A DNA stretch of 64,000 bases, taken from the NCBI RefSeq assembly GCF_021018805.1, contig NC_086253.1, positions 36,953,583-37,017,582 of the forward strand. The letters are read 5' to 3'. Positions 13,380 through 21,395 of this stretch are shown here, piece by piece. Every line of letters begins with the position of its first letter. Position 1 is the first letter of the stretch. A model generated the notes under the pieces. That model was not told the DNA's origin. It worked only from the letters and a program-made list of their open reading frames with translations, and searched no databases. This DNA comes from Prinia subflava. Lineage: Eukaryota > Chordata > Aves > Passeriformes > Cisticolidae. The position numbers and the translations under genes are program-made.

Positions 13380-13841
13380 CGAGCTGTGCCACACGGATGT
13401 AGGAGATGCGGGTTAGGCATAAGAATGAGGAGGAGGCGCTCCTGCTTGCATAATCTAAAGGTTTATTCTGCCAACAAACTCATAAAGGGACAAGGCAAAA
13501 AGGGCAAACCCCTCAGGGAACACTGGGTTATACACTGGGGAGGATTGGGAGGTGGAAACTTGGATACAATGTCAGGAAGAGGGATGGGAGGAGATCAACA
13601 CGAACTGATGGATCTCAGAGACCAATGGGGAGGATGAGGGGAGGAGGAAAGGTCACATGGACCAATGGGGCATCCAGTCTTAAGGGAATTCCTAGGCGGG
13701 GATTAGCCAGGGGCTGGCTCCTGGGAAGGACGGACAGGGAACAATCTGGAAAAGGGGGTGGGGTACGACAGGATGGACAATTCGAGGGAGGGTACAATTC
13801 CAGGGATAAATCATTTATCTACCAAGAACAGGGAAGTTACA
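13380..13841 (-). mobile_element. Probable LTR on the minus strand (solo or fragment)
   Basis: A GC-rich, CpG-containing block stands out from AT-rich flanks. On the minus strand it has an AATAAA signal (13462-13467) followed by a GC-rich U5-like end, and upstream ATTGG boxes (plus strand CCAAT at 13621 and 13661). The architecture resembles the LTR at 59975-60548, which also has a GC-rich U3 and AATAAACC in R. I could not find a target duplication or exact termini, so the coordinates are approximate. No internal sequence is attached. Confidence 0.45.
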
Positions 13842-13864
13842 GAAAACATTGACTTAGAATCGCA

Positions 13865-15751
13865 GATTAAATAAATTAATTTAAAACACACTGCTACAGT
13901 TGTAAATTGTAATTGTGATTTTATGTACTTGAGAAGAAAAAACATTTTGTCTGTATCATACATAGAGGACAAGGCAGAAACAGTGATTAAACTTGGGATT
14001 GCCTATTTTGTGGTCCATTGCCTTAATCACAAGACCATTTTTCTACGTTCAATTTTGGATAATAAAAAAGATATAATATGGATTCTTCAAGCTTCATTTC
14101 CAATGACTTGTCTGTAAGCAGGGTGCAATTTGATTTTGTGTCTTGGGCAACGTTCTTTATTTCAACTTGTTTTGAAGTTAATGGATCTTTTGTATGCAGT
14201 GAGCATTTTTTTAACTGTTATAGATTATTCAGAATCTCATCAGCAATGAATGAAGACATATTCAGTTGTTCACATTGTACTTTATTTTTCTTTGGTTTGG
14301 TAAGTACTCACAATCAAAATATTTCCAATCTGCTTTTTTTCAAGTTCAAAACTGACTTTGAATGGTGAACAACAGCATCAGGTCAAAACCAAACCTGATG
14401 AACATTTTTGACAACGAGTTGATTGGATGAAATACTTGTAGAAAGTGGATCACCAATTTAGCTTGGAATACTTTCAAGTATTCACACGTGCATAATCATT
14501 GAGTTTTATGGATGTAATGGTACATAATGTAATGATTATGTTTTATGGTAGTAATACATGCTGCCAAAACCATCCAATGAAGTGCCTGTAGTTAGACATT
14601 ACAGAAAGCTGCAAGTATTAACAGAATCGCTTCTCTCCCAAGTGCCACAGACATTTCATGGACTCAGCACTGATCTCTCTCAGATATCAGGAGAAGAAAT
14701 GTAATTATTGTCAGCAAGAGTCACAGCAGAAATCTTTCTGAGTAATTATATCAGATTTTGAAATTCCCTGTCACATCGCCAATTAGAAGAAATTCACATT
14801 CTATGAATACAACATGAAAAATAAACATAACTCTACATCAGAACTACTTTCACAGAATTACTTTCTTATCATCTCTAGAGGTCAGACATGATGTATCAGT
14901 CAAAACCTTCAGATTGCTGGAGACATAATTCAAGTAATATTTTAAAACAAAAACCAAACCCACATCAATACACAAGTCTGTAGACACCATTGGTCTTCAA
15001 ATTGTGAAAGTTTGAAGAATAGTTTTCTAAAAAAACGTTCTCTGTAGAACATACTAATTATTGTAAAAGTACATAATTGCAAAATGGGTACTGTGTAAAA
15101 AAATGAAATGCTTATTTCAATAAAAGATGTCTTAAATTACAGATAAAATTATATAATTACAAAGACATTGATATCATCCTTTTAAACTTCTCCCATTTGT
15201 AATGACTCAGACTAGTGAACAATATTTTTGTCTAGTTTAATAACATTTATATATTCAGTGATAAGAAACATTGTCATGTTCAAAACTGTATTTTTTCTCA
15301 TGTTCTCTTTTCTTAAAATACTGGCTGATCTCAAGAGAGTTACTTTCTCAAATGTTAAGGCTGCATGTACAAAAGAAATCATATAAGTAAGGAATATTGC
15401 TGAGTCTGACAAATAACTTTTAGCCCGTCCTTTTGCATTTATCCCACTTGTTTTGTGGGAAATGTGCACAAATTTATCATCATAAGTTTTTTCTGCAAAA
15501 CTATAATTCCTCTTTTCCCCAGTTAAAAGTTACCTATTGACAGCTAGAGAGGAATAACAGAATATGTAAGTTCATCTTTGGACAAGTAACAAGGAAATAA
15601 ATATGAGCTTCTTGGTTTATCACTGACAAAGGCCAATTCAAATAACCCTGCAAACACTTAAGAACCAAACTAATGAGTTCTGAGCAATGAATACTTTGAA
15701 GTTACATGCAAGTTATTGCCTTGGCTATAAGATGTCATTTATGCTTATGAG
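13865..15751. other. Non-coding stretch, no gene recognised
   Basis: AT-rich DNA between two LTR elements. Open frames are short and lack splice-like flanks. Confidence 0.6.
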
Positions 15752-15757
15752 GTAATC
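15752..15757. repeat. Target site duplication, left copy (GTAATC)
   Basis: GTAATC directly precedes the left LTR and is repeated at 20860-20865 directly after the right LTR. A 6-bp duplication is typical of class II (alpha/beta-like) retroviral integrases. Confidence 0.9.
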
Positions 15758-16146
15758 TAAAGGCGGAGCCCTGGTAGATCGGGGACTAGAATAATGTGCG
15801 TCCACACCAATATGGTTCTAAGCACGTAATCCGATTTATTCTGTGAGATGGTGGGTTAAATACAGACAGAATAGTTTACAAGAACAGGTGCATTCTGATA
15901 GGCAGTGAGAATACAGAAATATGTAAGCTATTGCAGTTTAAGGTAGCCACCGTGTCTTCCCAGTAACTGTTCTATGTTAGTAACACTACTACCTTAATAC
16001 ATTCTCAGTAGTAGATAAGTTTATCTGCTACTACGTATGCTGAACGTACTGAGGCCTGCTAGACCAGGCCTGAGGCTTGGTCTGAGGCCTGGTTTGAGGC
16101 CCAGGTGTGGATAGCTCTACCTTATGATACAAGCTATCCTCCTACA
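15758..16146 (-). repeat. 3' LTR (389 bp) of the non-autonomous ERV
   Basis: Near-identical to 20471-20859. In the sense direction it begins TGTAGGAGG and ends GCTCCGCCTTTA. AATAAA lies on the minus strand at 15835-15840. The U3 end contains four GAGGCCTG-like repeats (about 16050-16102) and a 12-bp stem hairpin at 16007-16032. It directly abuts the polypurine tract. Confidence 0.93.
16007..16032. other. Inverted repeat (hairpin) in the LTR U3
   Basis: AGTAGTAGATAA at 16007-16018 pairs with TTATCTGCTACT at 16021-16032, eleven Watson-Crick pairs and one G.T wobble. The same structure is conserved in the right LTR at 20720-20745. It could be a palindromic protein binding site or an RNA hairpin. 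Confidence 0.6.
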
Positions 16147-16297
16147 CATCCCCCCTTTTTTTCTTTAGCGCTATCCAAACTGGGTCTGTGACACGGTTGG
16201 CTGCTTCTACATATACTGTTATAAGCAAAGCACTACTTGAGTTGCTTAAGAAAAACCTAAAGATCTTAGCTGCTAAAAGCAAAAAGATGAGAGCACA
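16142..16297 (-). other. Terminal open frame running through the polypurine tract into the LTR
   Basis: In the sense of the element, a 51-codon frame begins after an upstream stop (16298-16300). It has no ATG, crosses the polypurine tract, where it encodes the basic ALKKKRGDV end, and stops at TAG (16142-16144) five bases inside the LTR, whose outer edge is 16146. The amino half is hydrophobic (ALIFLLLAAKIF). In retroviruses the last gene, usually env, often ends this way, so this may be the remnant of an env carboxy terminus. Without a homology search this remains an inference. Confidence 0.35.
16147..16170 (-). promoter_or_regulatory. Polypurine tract (plus-strand primer) of the non-autonomous ERV
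   Basis: On the minus strand the sequence reads AAAGAAAAAAAGGGGGGATG immediately before the 3' LTR start TGTAGG. A purine run ending in G residues next to the LTR is the standard primer for retroviral plus-strand DNA synthesis. Confidence 0.9.
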
Positions 16298-17726
16298 CTA
16301 TATTCAGTCCTTGCTCTTCATTCATACGCAGGTTCTAGATTAAAGTTTCAAATCATCTGCTGTCTCCTCTTCTTCTGCACTGCCTGATGATGTTTCACAG
16401 CTGAAGACTTCTCTGCTGTCACTGAGCAGCTAGGGTTACTTCTGTCAACGCAGCTGCAATGCTGTGTCGGTGTTGCTGTCTCGCTGTCTGGTTCAGCTTT
16501 TGTTAGTATCTCATCGAGTCTACAGCTTGCAGAAAAGAAACTAAAACAGACCTGGTATGCGAATTGGCATTCTCAGAGACAAGGAAATAGAATAGGAATT
16601 TTGTTTACTAATGAAAGTGATAAGTGATTATCAAACTATTTCTGCTATCACCCCAGAGACTGCAAACTGCTGAAACGCTTTTCTTTAGTGAACCTTGACA
16701 TCTTTCCCCGGGTAAAGATGACAATCTTCACTCCAAGCTGATTCAGCTGTCATTCTGATCGGATCAAATTGTCAAGTTAAGATAACTTGCATATTATTTT
16801 TGGAGCAGAAACCTCTGGGCTTCGTTAACAAACACCATCCGTCCAAGTTAGAGTTAGAGTTTGGCCAGAACTCAAACCTTAAATTGGAGTGATGTTTTTA
16901 ACATGTCTTTTAAAGACAATTTCTCACAACAATAAACATAAAATGCCTAAAATACAACAAACTGTCATAATATCATTACATAAAAGAGACATTTAAAAGT
17001 TAAGATAAAAAAATTGTTCCGATCACTCGGGAACTCGTCTTTTCTGGAACTCTTCTTGAAGACAGTTGAGTACCAATTGGAGCAATCACAGGATCAACAC
17101 CTGATGGAAAAATCATCAACGATGCTTCAGGTATCTCTCTCCAAGACCTTCTGAAAAACACTTAAAGATTTAACAAACTGAAATGCAATGTCTCGAGCCA
17201 CACAAGAGGTACTAAAACAAGCCCAAAATCTCATTTCAAGCGAAATGCGTAACACAGTTAAACGAATCAAATGAAGCTTCAAAAGGACATGCTAAAATAT
17301 TGCATAAAACATACAAGATTGATTACAAAAGAGACAAACTATATACTTAACATGACACTTAAGAAAAAATTCTGACTTGCACTTAACAATACAACCATAT
17401 CTGTTAACAACATTTATGAAATATTTAGATGGCTAAAAAGATGAATAGAATCATTTAAAATGACAAGTACTTGTTAGAAAACCCTATAGACAAATAACAC
17501 AACATAAAAACTTGAACATCAACTTACAAATGCTACTAATTTATATACTTAACATGTCATCGAATTATATTTTAAAACTCTTATCTTTTAAAACTCTCAT
17601 ACACTAGGACACCTCACAACTAACAATACAATTAAGGATCTAACAATTTGCATCATTTTAAATCTTCTTTATCAATGTTCTGTTATTATCATTTCAGTTA
17701 AACCTGTTTCTTCCCTCTTTCTTGCC

Positions 17727-17744
17727 TTTTTTTTTTTTTTTTTT
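17727..17744 (+). repeat. T18 homopolymer
   Basis: Eighteen consecutive T on the plus strand, which is A18 in the sense of the enclosing ERV. Confidence 0.95.
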
Positions 17745-18560
17745 CAAGTACAGTTATACCGTCAAACTTGTTTTCACTGGGCAAAACTGTTTATTTACTC
17801 ATTGCCCTAAGACCTTTGTCAAAGATTTCTTGGCTCTACTGCTACTGCTGGCAGGATTATCAGTGAATTTCTACTGCCCTGGCATCCTCCTGCCCAGGAA
17901 GATTGCTGGCTCTCTCAACTGCCTCTTGAATGTCAGGTAGTTCAAAATGCTGTGAATCATGTTTCCAAAAGCTCTTATGTGTGCTGACAAACGACAAACA
18001 TGGACTTTACAAGTACAATTTCAGCCTATAGATTACTTAGCTGTTTCAGGAAACATTATTCTCAACTCACTGGCTGTGGTCGAAGCTGGGAAGATTTGCT
18101 ATTTGGAGAACCTGGGAGAAGGTCACTCAGCTTGAGAGAATTTGTGCCACATGACTTTGCTCAGCAGAAGGCTGGGCCGTCGTGGCTCTGAATTCAAATT
18201 ACCTCTATTATAACTTATCTTGATCCTCTCAAAATTCACACTAACTGAAAAGTCTCACTGGCTAAAGCTCCTCACCCTTGTCCCATTCTGCTAGGCATGG
18301 GGACATCACGGCTCTCAACTCTCTCCCTAGTGCCATCACTGAACAAAACATACCATCACATTCCCAGGCTCTGAAACTCATCCCTTGGGCACACTACTGT
18401 GCTTCCCTCATCTCTCTCCCCCAGCACAGAAGACCAAACCGAAGAGCAGTAGCACAGCCTCTCTGCCCAAACTGATGTGCCAGGGGCTGGCTTCAGCCAG
18501 CTGCACCCACCTCTCTAGGCAGGACAACAACGCTGAGAGTTCTGAGATGAGGCTTTGTTC

Positions 18561-18563
<3 letters not shown>

Positions 18564-18608
<45 letters not shown>
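18564..18608 (+). repeat. T45 homopolymer inside the ERV
   Basis: Forty-five consecutive T on the plus strand (A45 in the element's sense), the longest homopolymer in the window. The true length may be uncertain because such runs are hard to sequence. Confidence 0.9.
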
Positions 18609-19296
18609 CTAACTAAACTTTACAAATTAAACAACTATACCTTTTACAAATTATAAAACACTCTTTAAATCAACTAACTCTTAAATCTAACATAAGTAAG
18701 TCTCAACAAAAATCTACAACCCTCATTAACTTTATAAACTCTATATGTGTGGTAACTCACTAAAAATTCATTATTAATTAAACTCCTTAACATTTAAATA
18801 TAGACTTGAACTTAACTTAAACTTATCAGGGCCCAAATCCTAAAAACAAGCTTTAAAATTATATGTTTAACAATAATTAACTCAAACTCAAATTAATTCA
18901 CACAAAAATTAATTTTAACAACATCAAAATGTAGAAACAACTCATCCTTACACAGAGTTAATAACTCTAGCTAAGAACTCATTTCTATTTCATTTTTTGC
19001 TTTATCTTTTTCATGATAGGATGTATCTTTTTCACATTGTATTTCTCACACATTGATGGATTCTTTCACAATAGAGGGACAGATGACTATTTTCCCTTCT
19101 TTTTCTGGTGTTTTTCTTGCAATGTCCACTTGTTGCATGTTTTCACTGTCTCTGTTTAACAATCTTGAAAGCTTCCTGGGTAATAGCACGACATAGGGTC
19201 GAGTTACGATGCTTGCTTATCTTCAAAGACGATACTGACAGCCTCTGCACTCAGCGAAGGGGGGGGGTAAGAAGATTTCAGAGCCCAGTCCGTCAG

Positions 19297-20112
19297 CTAG
19301 TGCAGTTGATTGGCAGACTGCAGGGGCATAGGAGCCTCTAATTGAGCTGATGGTGTGCTAGCATTCTCATTAGTAGACATCTTGTTTATTATATTTTTGA
19401 GCGGGACAGAGGAAAAAAAAAAAAAGGCTCGGCCAGGAACACTGCCGGTCGCTCCGCTGCTGCTGCCGCCCTGAGATCCGCCTCCTTGCTGCATCACTTG
19501 TGCCCTCCTTGTTCCGCCTTCGGCCCCTCCTGCCTTCTCATCTTTCGCACCGCCTCCCGGGTCTGGCAGCTGAGCCACTTCTTGGTTGTGTTCATTCGGC
19601 CCGAGAGGTGCAGGGAGCATTTCCTGCCTTCTCCCTGCACAGCCGGCCAGAGACGAACAAAGGGAGGGGCAAAGCGGAACTGCATCCTCACTCTCGGAAT
19701 GTGTGGAATGCATGGAATCTCCACTGAAGCGTCTGGCTACTTTAGATTTTTCCTGTTGTTCCTTTATCTTGGAGAGGGAAGCAGAGGGACAGGGAATCTG
19801 TTTTTCTCCGGCTAAAATTACGGTTTTGCTCTTTTCTGCGAATGTTCGCAAGGTATTTATTGCTTTTTCCCAAATTACGCTTAACTCTGAACGTCTCTTT
19901 GCTCTTTTTCCCAGTAAAACTACAACGTCCCATAGCAATCTGCCTTTCTCTTTCCGTCCTGCTTCTCTGCAAAGAAATGATGGCCGCTTTCGCTTTCCTT
20001 CTTCCCGAACCCATAGGGTTACCCGATTTATATCAGAGTCTTTGATATTTTCGCCTCTTTTCGAGACAATGGACGCTACAAGCTGCATGGCAGCCAAAAG
20101 GTACCGGTCCAT
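19297..20112 (-). CDS. Gag-like amino-terminal (matrix) reading frame
   Basis: A 271-codon frame starts with ATG about 340 bases downstream of the primer binding site, where gag should start. Residues about 1-100 look like a betaretroviral-type matrix domain: a helical start, the SIVSKRGENIKDSDINRV stretch, then a W-containing region with WEKAINTLR. This is judged by pattern only. Residues about 105-165 are polar and Ser/Lys-rich, and 170-240 are low-complexity Gly/Ala/Gln. No capsid or zinc-knuckle segment follows before the stop, so this is at most the front of Gag. There is no Gly-2 for myristoylation. Several shadow frames on the opposite strand (up to 199 codons) cover the same DNA. It could serve as a packaging or trans-recruited Gag fragment, or simply be an open relic. 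Confidence 0.5.
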   Translation of the reverse strand: MDRYLLAAMQLVASIVSKRGENIKDSDINRVTLWVREEGKRKRPSFLCREAGRKEKGRLLWDVVVLLGKRAKRRSELSVIWEKAINTLRTFAEKSKTVILAGEKQIPCPSASLSKIKEQQEKSKVARRFSGDSMHSTHSESEDAVPLCPSLCSSLAGCAGRRQEMLPAPLGPNEHNQEVAQLPDPGGGAKDEKAGGAEGGTRRAQVMQQGGGSQGGSSSGATGSVPGRAFFFFSSVPLKNIINKMSTNENASTPSAQLEAPMPLQSANQLH

Positions 20113-20284
20113 AATTGAATCCCTCCGCGTCTGCCGCTCTTACCTTCTCTCTGCTGACAGTAGGTGGCACTGTCGCCTTTTCTGACCAATCCAATCGACA
20201 GACGCTCCCCGATCTGCCCCGAGTATCCAGGACTGTGTTCCGTAAGCGACACACACACGTCCTAAATCAAGCGAGGTCTTCAAC

Positions 20285-20440
20285 ATTTAAGTCTTGCCTA
20301 CAGCATCTAAGCTCAGCGACGGCTAATACGTCTCACTTACAGCATTGAAGCCCGGTGGACGGTAAATAAGTTCCGCTTACAGCATCGAAGCCAGGCGGAC
20401 AATCTCTGAGTCTTGAACAGACAGCGTCTAAGCTGTATTG
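20285..20440 (-). repeat. About four 40-bp tandem repeats in the ERV 5' leader
   Basis: Between the primer binding site and gag, the plus strand repeats a roughly 40-base unit built around ACAGCATCNAAGC (near 20298, 20340, 20379 and 20421). In the sense orientation three of the units contain GCTGTAAGYG or GCTGTAGGC, which resemble splice donors. The last one forms ACAGC/GCTGT inverted arms. The location suits a packaging or splice-donor region. Copies differ at several positions. Confidence 0.65.
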
Positions 20441-20450
20441 ACCAGGCTCC

Positions 20451-20468
20451 GTCCCTGTTCGGGCACCA
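20451..20468 (-). promoter_or_regulatory. Primer binding site, lysine tRNA type
   Basis: On the minus strand, TGGTGCCCGAACAGGGAC lies two bases after the end of the 5' LTR. It differs at one base from the 18-base site complementary to tRNA-Lys3 that is used by many class II and lentiviral elements. This fixes the orientation and the class. Confidence 0.92.
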
Positions 20469-20470
20469 GA

Positions 20471-20859
20471 TAAAGGCGGAGCCCTGGTAGATCGGGGGCT
20501 AGAATAACGTGCGTCCACACCAATATGGTTCTAAGCACGTAATCCGATTTATTCTGTGAGATGGTGGGTTAAATACAGACAGAATAGTTTACAAGAACAG
20601 GTGCATTCTGATAGGCAGTGAGAATACAGAAATATGTAAGCTATTGCAGTTTAAGGTAGCCACCGTGTCTTCCCAGTAACTGTTCTATGTTAGTAACACT
20701 ACTACCTTAATACATTCTCAGTAGTAGATAAGTTTATCTGCTACTACGTATGCTGAACGTACTGAGGCCTGCTAGACCAGGCCTGAGGCCTGGTCTGAGG
20801 CCTGGTTTGAGGCCCAGATGTGGATAGCTCTACCTTATGATACAAGCTATCCTCCTACA
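20471..20859 (-). repeat. 5' LTR (389 bp) of the non-autonomous ERV
   Basis: It matches 15758-16146 with four differences, all transitions. AATAAA is on the minus strand at 20548-20553. As the promoter LTR it would drive transcription leftwards, antisense to the exon-like segments that follow at 21226 and 23763. Confidence 0.93.
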
Positions 20860-20865
20860 GTAATC
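20860..20865. repeat. Target site duplication, right copy (GTAATC)
   Basis: Exact copy of 15752-15757, marking the right boundary of the insertion. Confidence 0.9.
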
Positions 20866-21225
20866 CATCTTGTTCCATTATTTTGCCTGTGCTTCTCATA
20901 AAAAGACTTATATCAATATTTATCTTTAGGCTTCGGCTGTTTTCTTTATGGCTTACAGAATAATATTAAAGCTCTTCATATTGACTAACCATCAGTTCTT
21001 TATAAAAAGTTTCAATTAAACTTTTTTTATGATAAATTACAATTCATAGCTAGCTTAGAAACATGTTGATACAATAGTGGTGTGATCAGTATCACTTATA
21101 CAAAGATAATTAAAATTGGGTTTTAATCATAAAATGGGTGAGTTTTTCTAGTTTTTATTCTCATTTAACTTCATGTTCAGATGATTGCTTAGAAGATCTG
21201 ACCCTCATATTTTCCTTTCTTTTAG
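20866..21225. other. Probable intron sequence between the ERV and an exon-like segment
   Basis: AT-rich, no reading frame. Its end is pyrimidine-rich (TTTTCCTTTCTTTTAG), as expected for a splice acceptor. Confidence 0.45.
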
Positions 21226-21395
21226 AGTTTTGAGTGCAGAAGAACCTCCAGCTAAGAAGTTTTTAGACGTGTTATCCAAAAATGCTACAGAAGAAGTGCT
21301 GAATTCATGTGATCAAGTCAGAGAGAGATGAAGAACCGAGAAAGTGCCCATGGAGAGGCAGCACTGTATTACATCAGGAAATGCCTTCAGCCTTG
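21226..21395 (+). pseudogene. Exon-like segment with a frameshift, gene not identified
   Basis: A strong pyrimidine tract and AG (to 21225) precede a 170-base segment that ends at TTG/GTGGGT, a possible donor. The first part reads as soluble protein (SAEEPPAKKFLDVLSKNATE). It hits a stop at about 21329 in a GAGAGAGA run. In a second frame, coding-like sequence continues straight on (ESAHGEAALYYIRKCLQPW) to the donor. The simplest reading is a net two-base gain, or one-base loss, in the GA run. I do not recognise the protein. It could be an exon of a decayed gene, a real exon with a sequencing error, or chance. The ERV lies 360 bases upstream in the opposite orientation. Confidence 0.45.

Larger units (their letters stand above)
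16171..19296 (-). other. Interior of the non-autonomous ERV, AT-rich, no pol recognised
   Basis: About 3.1 kb lies between the gag-like frame and the polypurine tract. No YMDD-type polymerase motif, RNase H or integrase motif was seen in any frame. It contains two homopolymer runs, A45 (18564-18608) and A18 (17727-17744) in the sense orientation. The stretches around 17150-17700 and 18610-18980 have very few G residues on the plus strand. The block 17830-18560 is less skewed and has short open frames of ordinary amino-acid composition. A 74-codon frame without ATG (minus, 16348-16572) carries a basic QKKRRQQ patch near its end. None of these frames can be assigned. Confidence 0.7.
15758..20859 (-). 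mobile_element. Complete non-autonomous class II (ERVK-like) LTR element
   Basis: This 5.1-kb element is on the minus strand. Reading from right to left it has a 389-bp LTR, a primer binding site (20451-20468), a repeat-bearing leader, a gag-like reading frame (19297-20112), about 3 kb of AT-rich interior, a polypurine tract, and a second 389-bp LTR. It is bounded by GTAATC duplications. The LTRs differ at four positions by my count, all transitions (about 1%), so the insertion is recent on an evolutionary scale. No reverse transcriptase, RNase H or integrase motif was found in the interior, so it would have needed enzymes from another element. LTR termini are TG...TA in the element's sense, slightly off the usual TG...CA. 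Confidence 0.92.

Noticed and set aside
19586..20185. 199-codon plus-strand open frame opposite the gag-like frame
   Set aside because: It lies antisense to the ERV reading frame in GC-rich DNA. Its content is a mirror of the gag-like codons, and the position after the PBS supports the minus-strand frame instead.
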